DNA from: Lineus longissimus
Lineage: Eukaryota; Nemertea; Pilidiophora; Heteronemertea; Lineidae
Direction: 5' to 3'
Length of the DNA: 64,000 nucleotides
Assembly (NCBI RefSeq): GCF_910592395.1
Contig: NC_088318.1
Coordinates: 18,786,349 to 18,850,348, forward strand
Made by a program: the position numbers and the translations under genes. The notes below the pieces were generated by a model. That model made no database searches, was not told where the DNA came from, and was given only the letters and a program-made list of their open reading frames with translations. Shown here piece after piece: positions 10,985-24,336 of the stretch (its first letter is position 1; the number at the start of each line of letters is the position of its first letter).

Positions 10985-13900
10985 GTACGATGTCTTTCAA
11001 AGTTTGAAAAGGGTAACTTTCTTCGTAATTAGATGAACAATGGTGGTGTATTGTAACTCCATCTGAAAAAAATGTTTGGAAGTACGATATTAACAGCGTT
11101 TCTGAAGCTCGATCTGAAAAGGGTGTTTTGAACAGATCAGCTAAACGACGACGCTGAACAGGTCTGCTGAAACTCTTGTCTGAAGGAGGAAGTTTGGAAG
11201 TCATTGGTCAATGGTCAATAATACTGGCAGAGAGATTAGAAAATATGCTTGAATTTTATGTATGCTAAGGAGATTGTACGGCATGGTGTTTTGCTTTTCA
11301 CACCCGCCTAATTCAATCTGATTACATTACAATTGATTGTGGTCTTGAAGACTAAGCCAGACAGAACAATGCTTCTGTTGGTTGTGAAGGAGGAAACGGA
11401 CGAATACATGTAAACAACAGATGACGTCATACCAGACTTTGTTTGGCGTACAAGGCGACGTGACAATTCTCCTACCCTTCAAACTTGATAACTAAACGAT
11501 CCCAGGTGTTAATGTTTTCTATATTTCATTTCGACGGCATTATGACAAAATACATGTATGTGTGTTTTTTGAATGAAAGACGGATCGTGTGTCTGTGAAA
11601 ATACAACAAGCAAGGTGCAAGAATTCGACAGTACGTCCCTGTCTAATATTGATATGAGCATGGTTGCAGAGAGATTGCTGCCAGTGGCGGCCCATGGTGG
11701 TGACCTGGGGTATCTTATCTCATCAGTAATCCATTAACATTCTTGTCCCTTTAAATCTGGGCACTCAAATATCAAGTAGGCTACGTCTTGTCCGATGAGT
11801 TGATGGTCGGTATGTAACCATTGTCCATCACATTATCGCCCAATTGGAAATTTTCGGAGCAGACGACACGGACATTGTCAAACTTGCATGATCAGACGTT
11901 ATTGTCCAATTATGTATTTACCCATAACATCGTCTCCAAAAGAACACAAAGGACTGTATAATCAGTCGGACGAAGAAGTGTTTCGCCTCTTGAGGAAGCA
12001 GAATAGATGTTGGGTCATACGCAAGGGTGCCCTCCGGATGCAATGGATCGGCCTCGTCCTGTCGCCCGGAAAGACGGTAACGAAATGCAGACTAACACAT
12101 GGGTGGATTATATACTCAGTTTTAGCAAAGTCTGTCGAAGAGACTGCTCAATGACTAATATATGTGTATACGGTGAATTATACCGATGCCATCAATCTGA
12201 AAGACCTGAAGAGGGCCGCGGAAAGAAAAGCTGCCCCACATAATGTTTGTGCGAGGTGGAGAAATATCACAAAAGTGGGTCCATGAGAGTCGTTTAAACA
12301 ATAATCACGCATGTCTCGCATAACAATACGACTAGTGTGCCATTATGCTTTCTATCATAGAATATGGTGTTCTGGGATAACACTCCTGTTTATTGTCCCG
12401 GTTCACTTATTTGTCGCAGAAATAGAAAAGCAGGGACAAAGCCTAAGATAGAGATCATAACGATAAGGACTTGAATTTGTAAGGTTTTGGAAAACGTACG
12501 GATTATATTGTCTCTTTTATAATATAGTATTATCCTATTTCGATTATATCCTGGGCCATTGTTCGCAAGTTGTGTCTCATTCTGCGCCGATAGGCCAGGC
12601 AATTTTTACACCGAGTTTCCGATGTGTGAAGAAGTTATAGAAAATAACGTAAAAGAAACATGGAACCATGCGAACACTTATGATTACGTCATCAAATTGT
12701 GTTGAAACGTCTGGCGCGCGACCGTTCATTCCCATTTCGTCATTTCTCGCCACTCTGCACCCAAACAAAACAAAAATCACACCCTGAGTAATTACCAAGC
12801 TGTCGGCTGCCCTGTCACCATGTTCTACAGTTGTAAAGCTATTGCTACACTCTGGACGCAGTGGGCCGGCCTCGTCAGTCCCTCGAGACAGTATGAATAG
12901 GATGACGAAATGGACTACCCCGGGAGTATATATTACAGCCTTCGTGTTCGATTCACATCAGATTGGACTCACAAGCACTTTGGCATATCAATACCTTAGC
13001 TTTTCATCCATGTGCCCGAATGGAAAGGGCTTCCATTGGCCTGAACACGGCGACCTGGTATTGTCGCTTGCTTTCATCAGAACAAATCTAACGGATCACA
13101 ATGGCCGGCATTTCCTGTCCTTTTTATCGAGCCACAAGCACAAGTCTGAGCTTTTGGTTATTTTTCTGTTGATAATATACATATTATTCAGCTTATACTT
13201 TTATTGCCGATATGTGATAGTCAGCGGCCAGTCATGTCGTTGCTACACTTCGGAGGCAGTGAACCGGCCTCGTCCCTCACCCAACACAGATAACTTGGGT
13301 CACCGGCTTCAGGTTTGGTAAAACTCCGATGAAAGCTCAATGTTGCAAACATGCCTTATATACGGCGTGACGTAACCGATGTATACACGACTCCCTGATA
13401 GCAGCCGGGTTGGTAACACTAAAAACCTCCCAACAATAACTGAAAGAGTGAGGGCGGGTGTCCCCCACCCCCTGGGTCGACCATCCAAATCTTACCTGAA
13501 AAAACCCGGGTGGGTCTCGTCATGGTCTTTTTACTACCGGAAACTAAATTGTAAAGCATTCAGAAAATGTTATTCAGAAAGATGTAAATGGGAAGATAGA
13601 TTATTTGTTATTGTTGTGACGGAGTTCTGATTGTTGTTGCTTGAATAGCAGACGAGACAAACAAAACATGGCCGCCATTTTGGGACGTGAGATATCCCGG
13701 GAGTTGTACACAAGCATTCAATTGCAGGAGCATCTTAGATCAGCCTCTAACTAGATCAGTGACCTTTAAATACTATATTCCGAGCGTGAAATCAGCCAAT
13801 GAAACTCTTAAACGATTTGGTATTGCGGGAGAAGGCATCTTTTTCACGGCCCACACAATAGACTTCAGGTGAACATTTGCGAGACTGTGACGGAAACCTC

Positions 13901-16491
13901 TCCTCTGTCTGTCAAATGCACATCTCAGATTCACCAAACATTTGACTCTTATTTATACCCTCATGGTTTGACATGGTAACAACAGGTTGTCCTCACTGTG
14001 TTTAACTCAGCTTTTGTATATTGCCCGAACGGATTATGGTACAGAGCGGGTTTGATGGTATGGCAGCCAACGGCCCCATCCTCAACCTTCCATTTAGAGG
14101 TAAGACAAATCGCCGGAAACACAATCGCATGATCTGACATCCATGACCAAGTGTTGGGGTATTGACGAATAGGTCACTCTAATATTGTTTGTTTGGACTG
14201 GTGTATATGGACATGCCTCTTTGTCTCGATCATGTTCAACCGTGACGACACATTGATGAGCACCAATCAACCTCTCCCGCGGGACGCGGACATCTGAGTT
14301 CATGGCGGAAGCTGTTTGTATACGGTTTGTTGATGGTGTGACGATAACTTATTTCTATCCACCTATTCACTAGCTGCTGGTCTGTGTCACAATTTTAACC
14401 GCAGGAAGAGATGTTCACTGCTAATACTGCACTCACTCGGTCGAGAAGGTAAAGTCCGATGTTCACAGCCTTTTCTTCTTTACGTTCTACGGCGGGGGAG
14501 GGGGTTTGGGGAGGGGGTTTCGGGTGGGGTGGGGGTGGATGTTTGGGGCAAGAGTTCGACGTGGCCATCAAGGGCTGGTCAACTAACACCTGTCCAGGTT
14601 TGTGTGTTGGCCATGTCGGACCCGTTCATGAGCTTCGTTTCCTCCATACACCGGGAACCGCCAGCAAACGCGGGAAACCAAACGGTATGCACCGGCATTG
14701 GATCAATTTGAGTGTCTTCATTGGTACAAGTTATTGACTCGACATCGTAACTGACCATAAAGCCTGTGAAACGCGAGAAACTGCGATAGTTCCCAGCAGT
14801 GACCATTCCACCCCAAAACAAATAGCTAACCAACTTCAGACCTGACCTGAAATAATTATACCATAATTGTTCGCAAGCCAATAATGTTCGCATACGCATT
14901 CGGTATAGAAAAGCATTTACATGTGTGGGTCTGCAAACTTTCAACACAACGCTCACATATATTTGAGTAGAAGAGAAAACACTTAGCCACACAAAGCTGT
15001 TTCATGCCAAAAGGGCCTAAGCCCTTCTTTAGGGGTTCTCTGGAGACCAACAACACCAACAGTATGTCACAACTCAGGCGAAGACCAATTCGTGATGAAA
15101 CATGTTCGAGAATTCAAAATCTGAAATCAAACTTAGTAAACTTACCCAGGACACAAGTGAGACAACTCAATAATCGTATCATCTTGATAATCCTTTGAGA
15201 TATCCTAAATGTTGTACTGATTTGAGATAATCCTGATGAATATACTGGGACGGGCACAACTTGTCTTGCCCGTGTCCCTCTGCTAGTGCTAATGTTCCGA
15301 GACAAGCGTTGTGTGGTGGTGCGCACTGACGTCACGAAGCTAACGGATTGACTGGATATTTCAGCCGGCTGGGGATGGAAGGGGTCTACTTTAGGTGGCG
15401 ATGGTGGTATGCTGTTTAGAATGGAGACATAGTAGAATCATCTCTGGGGACGAGGCTTATTGTCCGGCGATGTTACTTCCATTAAAAGTCATCAACTTCG
15501 TGTTAAGTTATGAAAAACAATGAAATGGTCGTCGCGAAATTCGCGTTGGAGTTATTTCAGCGCACCTTTGTTGATCGTGATTTGTACGAGACGGCTCCTG
15601 ACCTGGTCAATCATTCAGCAAACAGGATGAAACTGGGTCATCTCCTCTTCATGTTCAGATATAATAGCACAATATTGATATTGTTAAATAAACATTAACC
15701 ATTTGGTATCGAGCGCCATAATGACAAAGTGGGTCTGTTTGGTTGATCATCACGGTTGCGTTCAAAAAAGAAGTGCTAATGACATCCGACGACCACATCG
15801 ATAAAAACGACTGGGACACCCTCAAAACACAGCAATGTTATTTTCCTAACGACTGGGACTTAAACTACCTAAATCTAATAAAAAGGAGAGTTGCGACGTC
15901 GCTGTTTTCTCAGAAAGTAAACATTCCTAGTCATGTACGAAGCAATTCGATAATCGCGGCTCAGTTGTGATTAAAGTTCGTCGTGCAATTTATGTTATTC
16001 TAAGTGATTGGCTTGTAAAACTAATAAAGCAGTAGTGCTTTTTTTCGCACGGCACACGGCCTACGCATAGTTCGTTGAAATGGGCCTATTTGCAGGCTTT
16101 ACTGTAGAAATGAACCTTTTAAATTTGACCATAATCCGCCATTATTGAACAGTTAGAGGATACCCGTCACGGATTCTCAAATCCCCAGTCCATGCCGCAA
16201 GAGTAAGAGGCCTGTCTCCATCTAAGAACTTCACTCGTCGTAGGCCTATATCGCCCTCCGGTCATGGCCTTCTTTACCTCACGCCGCGTTGCCAACACGG
16301 ACAAAGCGGGCCCTGTATAGTATATGCCGCGTGAAACGCTTTTGTGGAGGTGGGCCTTTTACACGAATTCGAAATTGTTCTCAGTCTCGATTGCCGATGT
16401 AATAGCTTCCTTGGATCAGTGTCCGGAAAAACAATAGCCGAAAACAAAGTACCAGTATCCACAATTCTATTTCTAGGTACAGAAAAGAAAT
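10985..16491. other. Long non-coding interval with remnant repeats
   Basis: No recognisable gene. The left part is the 5' flank of the beta-lactamase-like gene and may hold its first exon. Between about 12020 and 13320 there are several related fragments sharing a CCGGCCTCGTC core and TGCTACAC, including the copy at 12889-12936, which suggests decayed dispersed elements. One exon-like frame is seen at 14598-14684 (see findings). The right end is the promoter and 5' UTR of RBIS: an acceptor-like CTATTTCTAG lies about 15 bp before its ATG, suggesting an intron in the leader. Confidence 0.45.
12889..12936 (+). repeat. Dispersed repeat copy (partner at 8790)
   Basis: ACAGTATGAATAGGATGACG followed by AAATGGACTACCCCGGGAGT matches the segment at 8790-8836 with few changes. 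The flanking GGGCCGGCCTCGTC also recurs nearby at about 13260. Confidence 0.6.
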
Positions 16492-17353
16492 ATGGGAAAG
16501 AAGAGCAAAGGTCAAGGCCAAACGAAAGGTCAAAGTCAAACAAAAGTTCAAGGTCAAACTAAAGATAAAAGGAAAGATCAGTCAGTCTTCAAGGTGGCCA
16601 AGGTCGGCGGGTCGAATGTTTCCAAACAAAAAAGTAAAACGAAAGTGGTTGCGACAAATCTTAAACGGGTATGTATAACCGGTAGTTACTCTATTGTGAA
16701 AATGTGTTTCTATCAGTCTCAACTGAGCAATTTGTGGTCAAATCTGGGAGCCGGATTGAGAGACTGTTGTCTTTGGTGAGCTGGTCTGAGCGCTTGATCA
16801 CTGAAGTTGTATTGGTTAAATAGTCCGTCTTCATAGGAAATCATGCACTCTGCTTCAGTTACTTGACTTGAGACCATTTTCCATATTTGCTTATTTCCAG
16901 CTTTCGAACAAAATGAAATCAAAGATGGAGGCGGCAGACCAAAACTACGATGAGATCCGCAACACACTGGTGGCCTCAGCAAAGAAGTCGCAAGCACCGA
17001 AAGAAAAGGTGAGCTTTGCCCGGGGGAATCCTCATTAGTCATGTTTCGCAACCTTCACACGTACGACTAAGTACAACGCACGAACGATGTCTACGGTGTT
17101 GTTTTATCGTATGCCTAGCCGAGTTGGTGGCCGGGGACCCGATATACGTCTTATTTCAGTCTGACTTACACCGCTTGGTAAATCGGCATGAGGCGACTCC
17201 ATCACGAGTGAGGTCGGATTAATTAGGTTTGGAAGTTTCTCACTCTTCTCATCACTTTATTTTTAGAAAAGCATCCGCCCTGCTACAAGAAAAGAGGATG
17301 ACAGACCGGAAGCCGATGTCACAGAGGCTATGGAGGCTTTGGAGAAATTATAA
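16492..17353 (+). CDS. RBIS: RBIS (C8orf59-like) ribosomal biogenesis factor
   Basis: RBIS is a small basic nucleolar protein that supports assembly of the large ribosomal subunit. Three exons, 16492-16668, 16901-17008 and 17267-17353, join in frame to give 123 aa; the human protein is 100 aa. Family blocks: SVFKVA followed by a basic stretch and VVATNLKR (human NVFHIA and VTTNLKK), then a helix from KMKSKMEAADQNYDEI to ASAKKSQ, and the C-terminal DVTEAMEALEKL (human NVDEATRLMALL). The extra length is an N-terminal run of KGQxQTK repeats (residues about 4-25). The first Met is chosen because MGKKSK matches the family's basic start and an acceptor-like site lies just upstream. Similarity is over a short protein, so the name is likely rather than certain. 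Confidence 0.8.
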
Positions 17354-17554
17354 CAACCGACCTGACCGTGAGGGTCCAGAATTGGCATACGTTTGTGTAC
17401 TTGGCGACCACGCAACACAATGCAAAAAGATGCACTGTATGTTACTTTCTGTGTAAACAACGGTTTGTCTTATAATCATGTAAATATACATTTGTACGGC
17501 AGATCTTGGAGCAAGTATTTGAGATGCGGTACATTCAGCAACCATCCTCAACGG

Positions 17555-17690
17555 ACACTTCTGTTGAAAGGACACAAATTTTGGTCCGGGGTCGGTCTTT
17601 TCCATAGGATCTTACGTTTGTAATCTGGACACCTCTTTATCAAGGATAGTACTTGTTGTTGCCAAGAATGTCCTTTACAGAGAGGTTCTC
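17555..17690 (-). repeat. Dispersed GTGTCC-type repeat, copy 2
   Basis: On the minus strand this reads with variants of AGAGGTGTCC and GTGTCCTT in the same style as 7790-7925. It lies just downstream of RBIS, in or near its 3' UTR. Confidence 0.5.
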
Positions 17691-18289
17691 CTGTACATAT
17701 AAAAAGAATACAATTTATTTGTATGGTTTGATATTTCTGTTTCGTCTTAGTTTTATTCCACGGAACTGCCATAGCTCGTCTTTAGACACTGCGGATCACG
17801 TCCAAATCATCGGCCGTCATCCATAATTTGACGACATTTCGGTATACCGCCCTTCATAGCGGGCACAATTTTTATAATGCCTCGAACATTTCGTATATAT
17901 ATCACAGGGCAGCCATGTCCCGTCTTCAGATGGCTTGGATCTTTTCACAACCATCTTGTGGTCTTCGTGAATCATAATCCCGAATCGACTGAACAGCCGA
18001 AACTCGTATTCTGACGACATGGCTAAACTTACTGATCAAACGATCATGTTGATGGGACTCCTGACCCAGCTTTTGTTGCCTTGGTCCATATCGAAGCAGT
18101 CTTGTCTATAACTGTATGGGTTGCTGCTGCGTTGCGTCTTCGGACAGCATGGATCATATTGCAGCCATGCGTCATTACACACCGTTACCCAGAGTCCCAA
18201 AACTTTGGATCATATTATTATCACCTGTTTTCATGAGTCGACCGTAACCCGTGTATGGCATATGACAGACACACTCTGTAGCTACATAT

Positions 18290-18620
18290 CACACTCTGCA
18301 TTGACAAGGCACATCGAGTAGAAACATGGCACACCCTGCAGCATATGGCACATCCAGCAATAGTATATTACATGTACTAGTAACACGGCACACCCTGTAG
18401 AGAAAAGATACATTCAGTAGAGACATGGTCCACCCTGTAGAAACATGGTCACTTTGTTGGGAGAGCGACATCCAAATCAGACAGAGTACGCCTAGTAAAG
18501 GGGCATGGACTTGGTACACTATGTAGCAACACTGCTATGGTGCGCTATGAAGGGGAGGGCACATCTAGAGGAGACATGGGGCACAATGTAGAACCTGACA
18601 CAATTGGGGAGAAGGCGCAC
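18290..18620. repeat. Degenerate short repeats around GGCACACCCTG
   Basis: At least six diverged units of roughly 30-40 bp contain variants of ACATGGCACACCCTGTAG (for example ACATGGTCCACCCTGTAG). The array runs into the left end of the dispersed element at 18539 and may be part of it. Confidence 0.5.
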
Positions 18621-19092
18621 CAAGTAGCGAAAAGGAACATCCATTAGAGGGAAGGGCCAGGCCGGTCTACTGTCTCATTGACAAAAGTCATTTCTGAAGA
18701 ACATGGTCCTCCCCAGCAGATGAACAACATAGAGCCACGGTAAATCCTTATGCATTTAGTGTCACATCTTCACATGTCTTCGTCACTGTCAGGTACCGCC
18801 ATCTAAGCTAAGAAATTGGAACTAGGCATTTGCGTAAAATAAAAAATATCGCCCGTTTTTAGGGCGGGGGACGATTTACAGCTGGAACCCCTGAACCAGC
18901 TCCCGCAGATCCGTCATTCATTGAGTCAAAGCAAATATGAACCTGGTTTAATCATGCGGTTTATCTTAACTATACTATACCTATCAAGTTGTTTATATAC
19001 CCGTCAGTTTCTTGCTGCATTGTTCCAATCGGGACGTCTTGTATACGTTTCATGTAGTACTGCTGGTCCACGGCAGGGGAGCGAGGGAGGAA
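18539..19092 (+). mobile_element. Dispersed element, copy 1 (near-identical inverted copy at 37656)
   Basis: A segment of about 550 bp is matched almost base for base, in reverse orientation, at 37656-38220. Shared landmarks in order are GGTGCGCTAT, CATGGTCCTCCCCAGCA, CTGTCAGGTACCGCCATC, a hairpin around CGCCCGTTTTTAGGGCG, and the end GGAGCGAGGGAGGAA. Copy 1 lacks about 30 bp near its left end. A short frame (residues MSQSKYEPGL onward) is open in both copies but matches nothing I know. No transposase is seen, so this is probably a young non-autonomous element. Confidence 0.8.
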
Positions 19093-19339
19093 TAGCTTCT
19101 CCTTCTTTCAAAGAAGGTAAGAGAAATGAGAAAGTCATAACAAGACTGAGTCGGCCTTGGCAGCTTCGCCGTATTGCCGGTGTGACGGGAATAGTAGTCC
19201 TAGGGCTGATAGTCCGTGTAACAATAGCCCGCATTGCTAAATGTTTTGGTTAGGGTTAGCGGTACAATAGATCATGCTGTTTAATTGGTCAAATACAATG
19301 CTACCGGACTATGACTCCAGGGGGACTATATCCGCTGTC

Positions 19340-19805
19340 ACACCGACACAGTGAGCATGAGATCGTCACAACCAGACTAAATCGATCGGTCAGTGCAGCT
19401 CCACACCGTCTTCTGGTCTTGCCGACACGGTAAGAGATGATGCGAGACAGTCAGAACCACAAGCCGAATGGGACCCGGCTGCACTGCCGTCTTGCCCACA
19501 CGATGTGAGAGCCGATGTGACTGCATCACCAACACAGAGCCGGGTCATTTCAGCTATGCACAAACCGTACCATCGTCATATCTTGGACCGAAGTTCTGAA
19601 GTGTCGTATACCCAGATGTGGTCACAAGCAGGATATCGAATGAAACTGGCTACCTCCACTGTCGTGTCATTACGGTTAGAGAGATGAGACAGTCACAACC
19701 AGGCATAATCGGGCGAGACAGTTCCTCCGTCTCTCCAAAACTTGCAGAGATTGATGCCGTCAATGATGAGAGAAAGTCACAACCAGACCGAATGGGACCT
19801 CGCTA
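19340..19805. repeat. Degenerate repeats with GAGACAGTCACAACCAG
   Basis: At least four diverged units contain variants of GAGACAGTCACAACCAGAC followed by GAATGGGACC, at about 19355, 19440, 19680 and 19770. Spacing is irregular. It looks like an old satellite or element array between RBIS and the glycosyltransferase gene. Confidence 0.5.
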
Positions 19806-20237
19806 ACTCAACTGTCATGTGTGTACCCTAAGGGAAATGTATCTTATTTTCACCATGGTAAACTGACAGCATTTCATCATGATGAATTAGGAAGGTGAAA
19901 TATTTCACCCATGTTAAATTCAGATTTTACTATGGTGAATCCGAGATTTTTCTCGTAAGGACAGCCGTCCCCATTACTGCTCAAACAATCCTTTTAACGA
20001 CAGCCGAAGACGGAGACACAGCAGGATTATGATGAAATACGCATATGTACTAGAACTACCACAACATAGGGATTTCTTCGTTCCATTGAAAACTCCGGAA
20101 CCGTGGTCTATATTTCTATAGACCCAATGGAGATCACGAATGACGCTTTTTATGACATGTATAACTTTTCATGAAAATTGGCCACAAAAACCTCGTATTT
20201 GTGATTCAAATTCAACACGATAGCTCGAACAATTGTC

Positions 20238-22030
20238 GTGTCAATAATGCGTTTCTATCCTAAAAGAATCGTAGTGTTTGCTTTGGCCCTTGGGACATTT
20301 TTTCTGTCTTTATATACCCTACATTTTCGCCTGCAAAAAACTCGAAGTGTTGGCAACGATCCAGGCAAAGACCTATTGGTCCACAATGAGGTGGACGGTG
20401 GACTTGGAAAGCTACCACCAGTACCGGATGTGAATCAAGTTTCTCAAAGGAAACAACCTGTCCTTGCGAAACCAAACATTCCGAATGACAGTCAGCAAGT
20501 CGGATTGGGGAATGGCGACCAAAAATTGGGGGAGGGAGTGGTGGGAGTCGCCATCAAGATGCCCCTAAGAAAGAGCACTACTTGTCCTGATTTAACACAA
20601 CCAGCTGACTTCCCAGAGACACAGACTTTTCAGCCATATCGTAACGGGGCTATGTATGTCTTTGCTGCATATCTTGATGATCGTCACAACATTGTGCGGA
20701 TAACTGCCATAGCCAGATCGTTGCAAACAGGTTTCTGTCAGATGTGGTACAGAGATGGAGATGTGATGAAGACAAGTGCCGTAAAAAGTCAAAGGCTACC
20801 AGAGGGTCATGGCAGAAAGTAATTGAACTTCTACTGTAAAAATGTTTTTGGCTGAAACGAACTAACTCTCAGTTTTTATTCTTTTTACATGTTTTATGTG
20901 ACATGGATTTGGTTATCAGTATATCACTCATCATGTTTGTTTCAGACATGATCATCATCATCATCAACATCATCCAAATGATGTCTCCTATTAGATATGT
21001 AATTGTTATCAACTTCATGTGATGCGTTATCAACAATTTTCTCTTTCATATATGAATATGTGATGGCTTCAATGTGAGGTATCAAATGATTTTCTTTTTC
21101 AGATATGATGGCTTCTATGTGACATGTCCTTTACCAGGTGGCAGAATTCCATATGCGGTATCCGTTGTCAGCAGTCCGTGTGAAAAACCCACCAATGTCC
21201 TGAAAGTTCTCAACACCAAGAAAGTAGACTATTCCAAGATGACTGGATTTGGAGTTTGCAGTCCCCCATTTAATTTCAAGTACAAACGTGTGGATCAAAT
21301 GATTGAGAATTTGGAAACTAATCGAATGCTCGGAGCGACAAAGTTTACCTTCTATAACTATAGTTTAGGTGATGAGGTTTACAAAGTTCTGAAGCCATAT
21401 ATTCAGCAGGGTATTGTTGAACTAGTTCAGTGGCCAATACCTGTTTTGGTGCAAACATGGCCGCCGACCGTTACACAGGAGATCCATTATTTTGGGCAGA
21501 TTGCCAATTTGAATGACTGTTTGTATCGCAATCATCAAAAAGTGAAATACGTCGCGTTCACAGATTTGGACGAGTATGCCGTCCCAAGGAGACAGAAGAA
21601 TTGGACAGCTTTGATTAATGATTTAGAGAAACGCGGTGTTCATGCCGCGTCGTATATGTTCAGGAACGTCTTTTTCAAATGTGAATGGGACGATGATGAA
21701 GACTTGGCTAAAATTCCTCTCATAAAAAAACTGAACATGGAAGTTATTTTAAAAACGAAACGCCAGCCACGAATCTTTTCACCCAATCAAAGATCAAAAA
21801 ATATTGTAGAAGTGCGAAGGGCAGTTACTGTAGGGGTTCATAATATCTGGAATTTTGAGCATGGATTTGGATCACATATTTTGTCAGAGTCGGATGGTCT
21901 TTTACATCACTATAGAAATTGGGAAACCAAGGGAGATAGAAATTATGTGGTTGATAAATACATGCATAAGTTTAGAACCGAATTATTAGGTCGGGTTGAG
22001 AAGGTTAAGAAAGACCTTGGGCTTCTGTGA
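20238..22030 (+). CDS. Glycosyltransferase family 92 (DUF23) type II membrane protein
   Basis: GT92 enzymes transfer sugars, for example galactose onto core fucose in C. elegans GALT-1, in the Golgi lumen. Two exons, 20238-20818 and 21103-22030, give 502 aa. A short basic cytoplasmic end (MRFYPKR) precedes one hydrophobic anchor (residues about 10-30) and a linker. The catalytic domain starts near the exon junction (KYDGFYVTCPLP) and has VCSPPFNFKY, a RMLGATKFTFYNYSL block, the metal-binding DLDEYAVPR (near residue 346), SYMFRNVFFKCEW and the closing GLLHHYRNW. These are the ordered conserved blocks of the family, and key acidic residues are intact. ATGs at 20238 and 20247 are both possible starts. 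The exact donor and acceptor sugars cannot be told. Confidence 0.92.
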
Positions 22031-23142
22031 TGAAGTCACAGGTGATCACTGGCACTAGCAGTTGAGGAAGTTTATGAAACTTGTTAGTAAACCATCATCA
22101 TTATATTGTTTTATTCATTCCAAAGTAATGAGACATGTTCAAAGAGTCAATTTGACTTGAAATGAAAGGAATAAGAAACTGTTAAGGGAAATGTTTAGCA
22201 TGTGGAGATTTGGGGGTGGTTGATCTTTAATCCATGACATTAACTTCATAAACTTGAATAGTCATTTTAAGGCTTTTTACTGATCATTGAATTAGTAAAG
22301 AATCAAACTGCACACATGTCATGCAGCTCAGTCTTGGGATACTGTTGGACTGTTGTGCCCAATGCAGCTTGTTGGAACATTTTCATATTGGTATTGATGT
22401 AAATGAAGATGTTCAGCCATATTACGTTATTTTTCTTGGGTTTTATGCACTAAATATGACTTGAACCTGGTACTTGAATTTGTAATGCTCGTGTAATTGT
22501 CAGTATATTCTATTGGAAAGAATCAAAATGTCACGTGAAAGTATCGGGCTGCAAGATGTCATGGAGACCGTCAGGTGAGGATATCTTGCCAGCTGCACAG
22601 AAAGGGTTAACAATTTAAGGGCTGAAAATCAATCATGAAGATGCGTAGATCCAATTTATTGCACAGGTTTTCTGGCCTGTGAACTGACTACGTATGAGGG
22701 TAGATATGAATGCAGACTCCATCAAATCAATGGTGATGCATTAATAGTGAAACCACCACTGGGAAAGTAATTGTATTTCTCAGCATCGGACCTGATTTAA
22801 TTAGATTCACCCGCGAGCTGTCTAATCCTCTCATAAGGGATATTGATTATGTGGATTTTTCAGATTATGACTGCACGCACCTAATCGTTGATATGCCATA
22901 TCAAAGGGAGTTTGCTGAACGTACTGGAAACGTTGAAGTATACCCGGCAGTGGCTCTAAACCCAGAAATGCTCATGACTTTTATTTTCGTGTTTTTCGTT
23001 TTTATCGATAATCGCCAAATTTATGGCTGCAAAACTAAATGCTATTTCAGATTACTGTTGTAGGATTGTCAAAACACTAAATCAAAAATAGTTCTAAGTT
23101 GCAATTTCACAAAACGGTGAAATAAAACGGCCATATTTAAGA

Positions 23143-23270
23143 GAGTGTCCTCGAGTCCTGTGACCGGCCTGGTTAACAGAGTGTCCTCGAGTCCTGTGAC
23201 CGGCCTGGTTAACAGAGTGTCCTCGAGTCCTGTGACCGGCCTGGTTAACAGAGTGTCCCGAGCCCTGTGG
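23143..23270. repeat. 36-bp minisatellite, about 3.5 copies
   Basis: Three near-perfect 36-bp units start at 23143, 23179 and 23215 with GAGTGTCCTCGAGTCCTGTG. A fourth, partial unit starts at 23251. Units are identical over most of their length, so the array is young. Confidence 0.9.
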
Positions 23271-24260
23271 TTGTAATCTCCAATTATTATATATCATTCC
23301 ATGAATTCATGAAAGGATTTTCCGTCCAATATTGTTGTTTGATTTACTTTTATACACAAACCATCTGTAATTCTAAAGCTTTTGAAGATGCAAATCAAAA
23401 CATTCTTGTAAAATCGACCTGCGTTGTCGGTCATTTGATTAAAATGCTTCTTCCTTTTACATTAGGTAAGCTTTATATGTAAACATGTACAATATGTAGC
23501 CAATTGGGGTAAGATGAAAAGATATTGGTACACACCTCTCACAAACGAGATCATAGGTCACATCTAGGCTTTCTACCATGATTCAAGTGATTTCACTTTA
23601 GAATTAAACTTTTGTTGTAATTTTAGATTCTGTGATTGCTTCTCTGTATTTATCCCAGCAAACATTCCTACTAAGATTCCCATTTGTATTTGTGATATGA
23701 CTCTTGTAAACATTTTGTTCAGCTACAAATGTATTCACTTGAGTAATGTATAGATATCCAGCGCAGCAGAAATATAAAAGAACTGGCAGTGTTCTGTCGG
23801 CCGATATTGGTCTTGGTGGCCATCGGGCTGAAACATCAAATGTTTACATTTACCACCAGACAAAACAACATGCCACCAGAATCTCTATAACTTAGCACAA
23901 GAGAACTGAGTGGAGAACACTGGATAGGGAACAAGTTTGGCCGAGAAACATTTATTATTTATCTTGCTTGGTGTGCGAGGTGCCATACATGTATTAAGAA
24001 TCTCTCCTCTCATAGTCATGCTTTATTGGTCGAAGATTTAGTCGTTAGTGGTTGTTATGTTGATGAAGTTGCTTCATTCTGTTGATGTATGTCACAAGAC
24101 TATTTCCTAGAGTTATTCACTGAAGTGTCAGATGGCATTCACTTTTTGAAACATGCCCTGTAGCTCTTCAGATTTCACTGAATCTCTGTTTATTTTGTGG
24201 CGAATTTTACTTTAGAGACTCCTAGTGTATTAGGTGTATTATCTTCATTCTGGTTTTGTC

Positions 24261-24266
24261 AATAAA
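24261..24266 (+). terminator. Polyadenylation signal, probably of the GT92 gene
   Basis: AATAAA on the plus strand, the clearest signal after the GT92 stop and before the convergent NELFCD gene. Confidence 0.4.
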
Positions 24267-24336
24267 ATTGGATAAAGTTCAGTTTGAAGTACATATCTTC
24301 TTTATGTGATTTGGTCCAGTTGGGCCTCTCTATATT

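Larger units (their letters stand above)
22031..24266 (+). other. Probable long 3' UTR or 3' flank of the GT92 gene
   Basis: No exon-like frame is seen after the stop codon. The first AATAAA I noted is at 24261-24266, so the 3' UTR could be about 2.2 kb, although an earlier non-consensus signal is possible. A 36-bp minisatellite lies inside. A later coding region of another gene is not supported. Confidence 0.4.
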
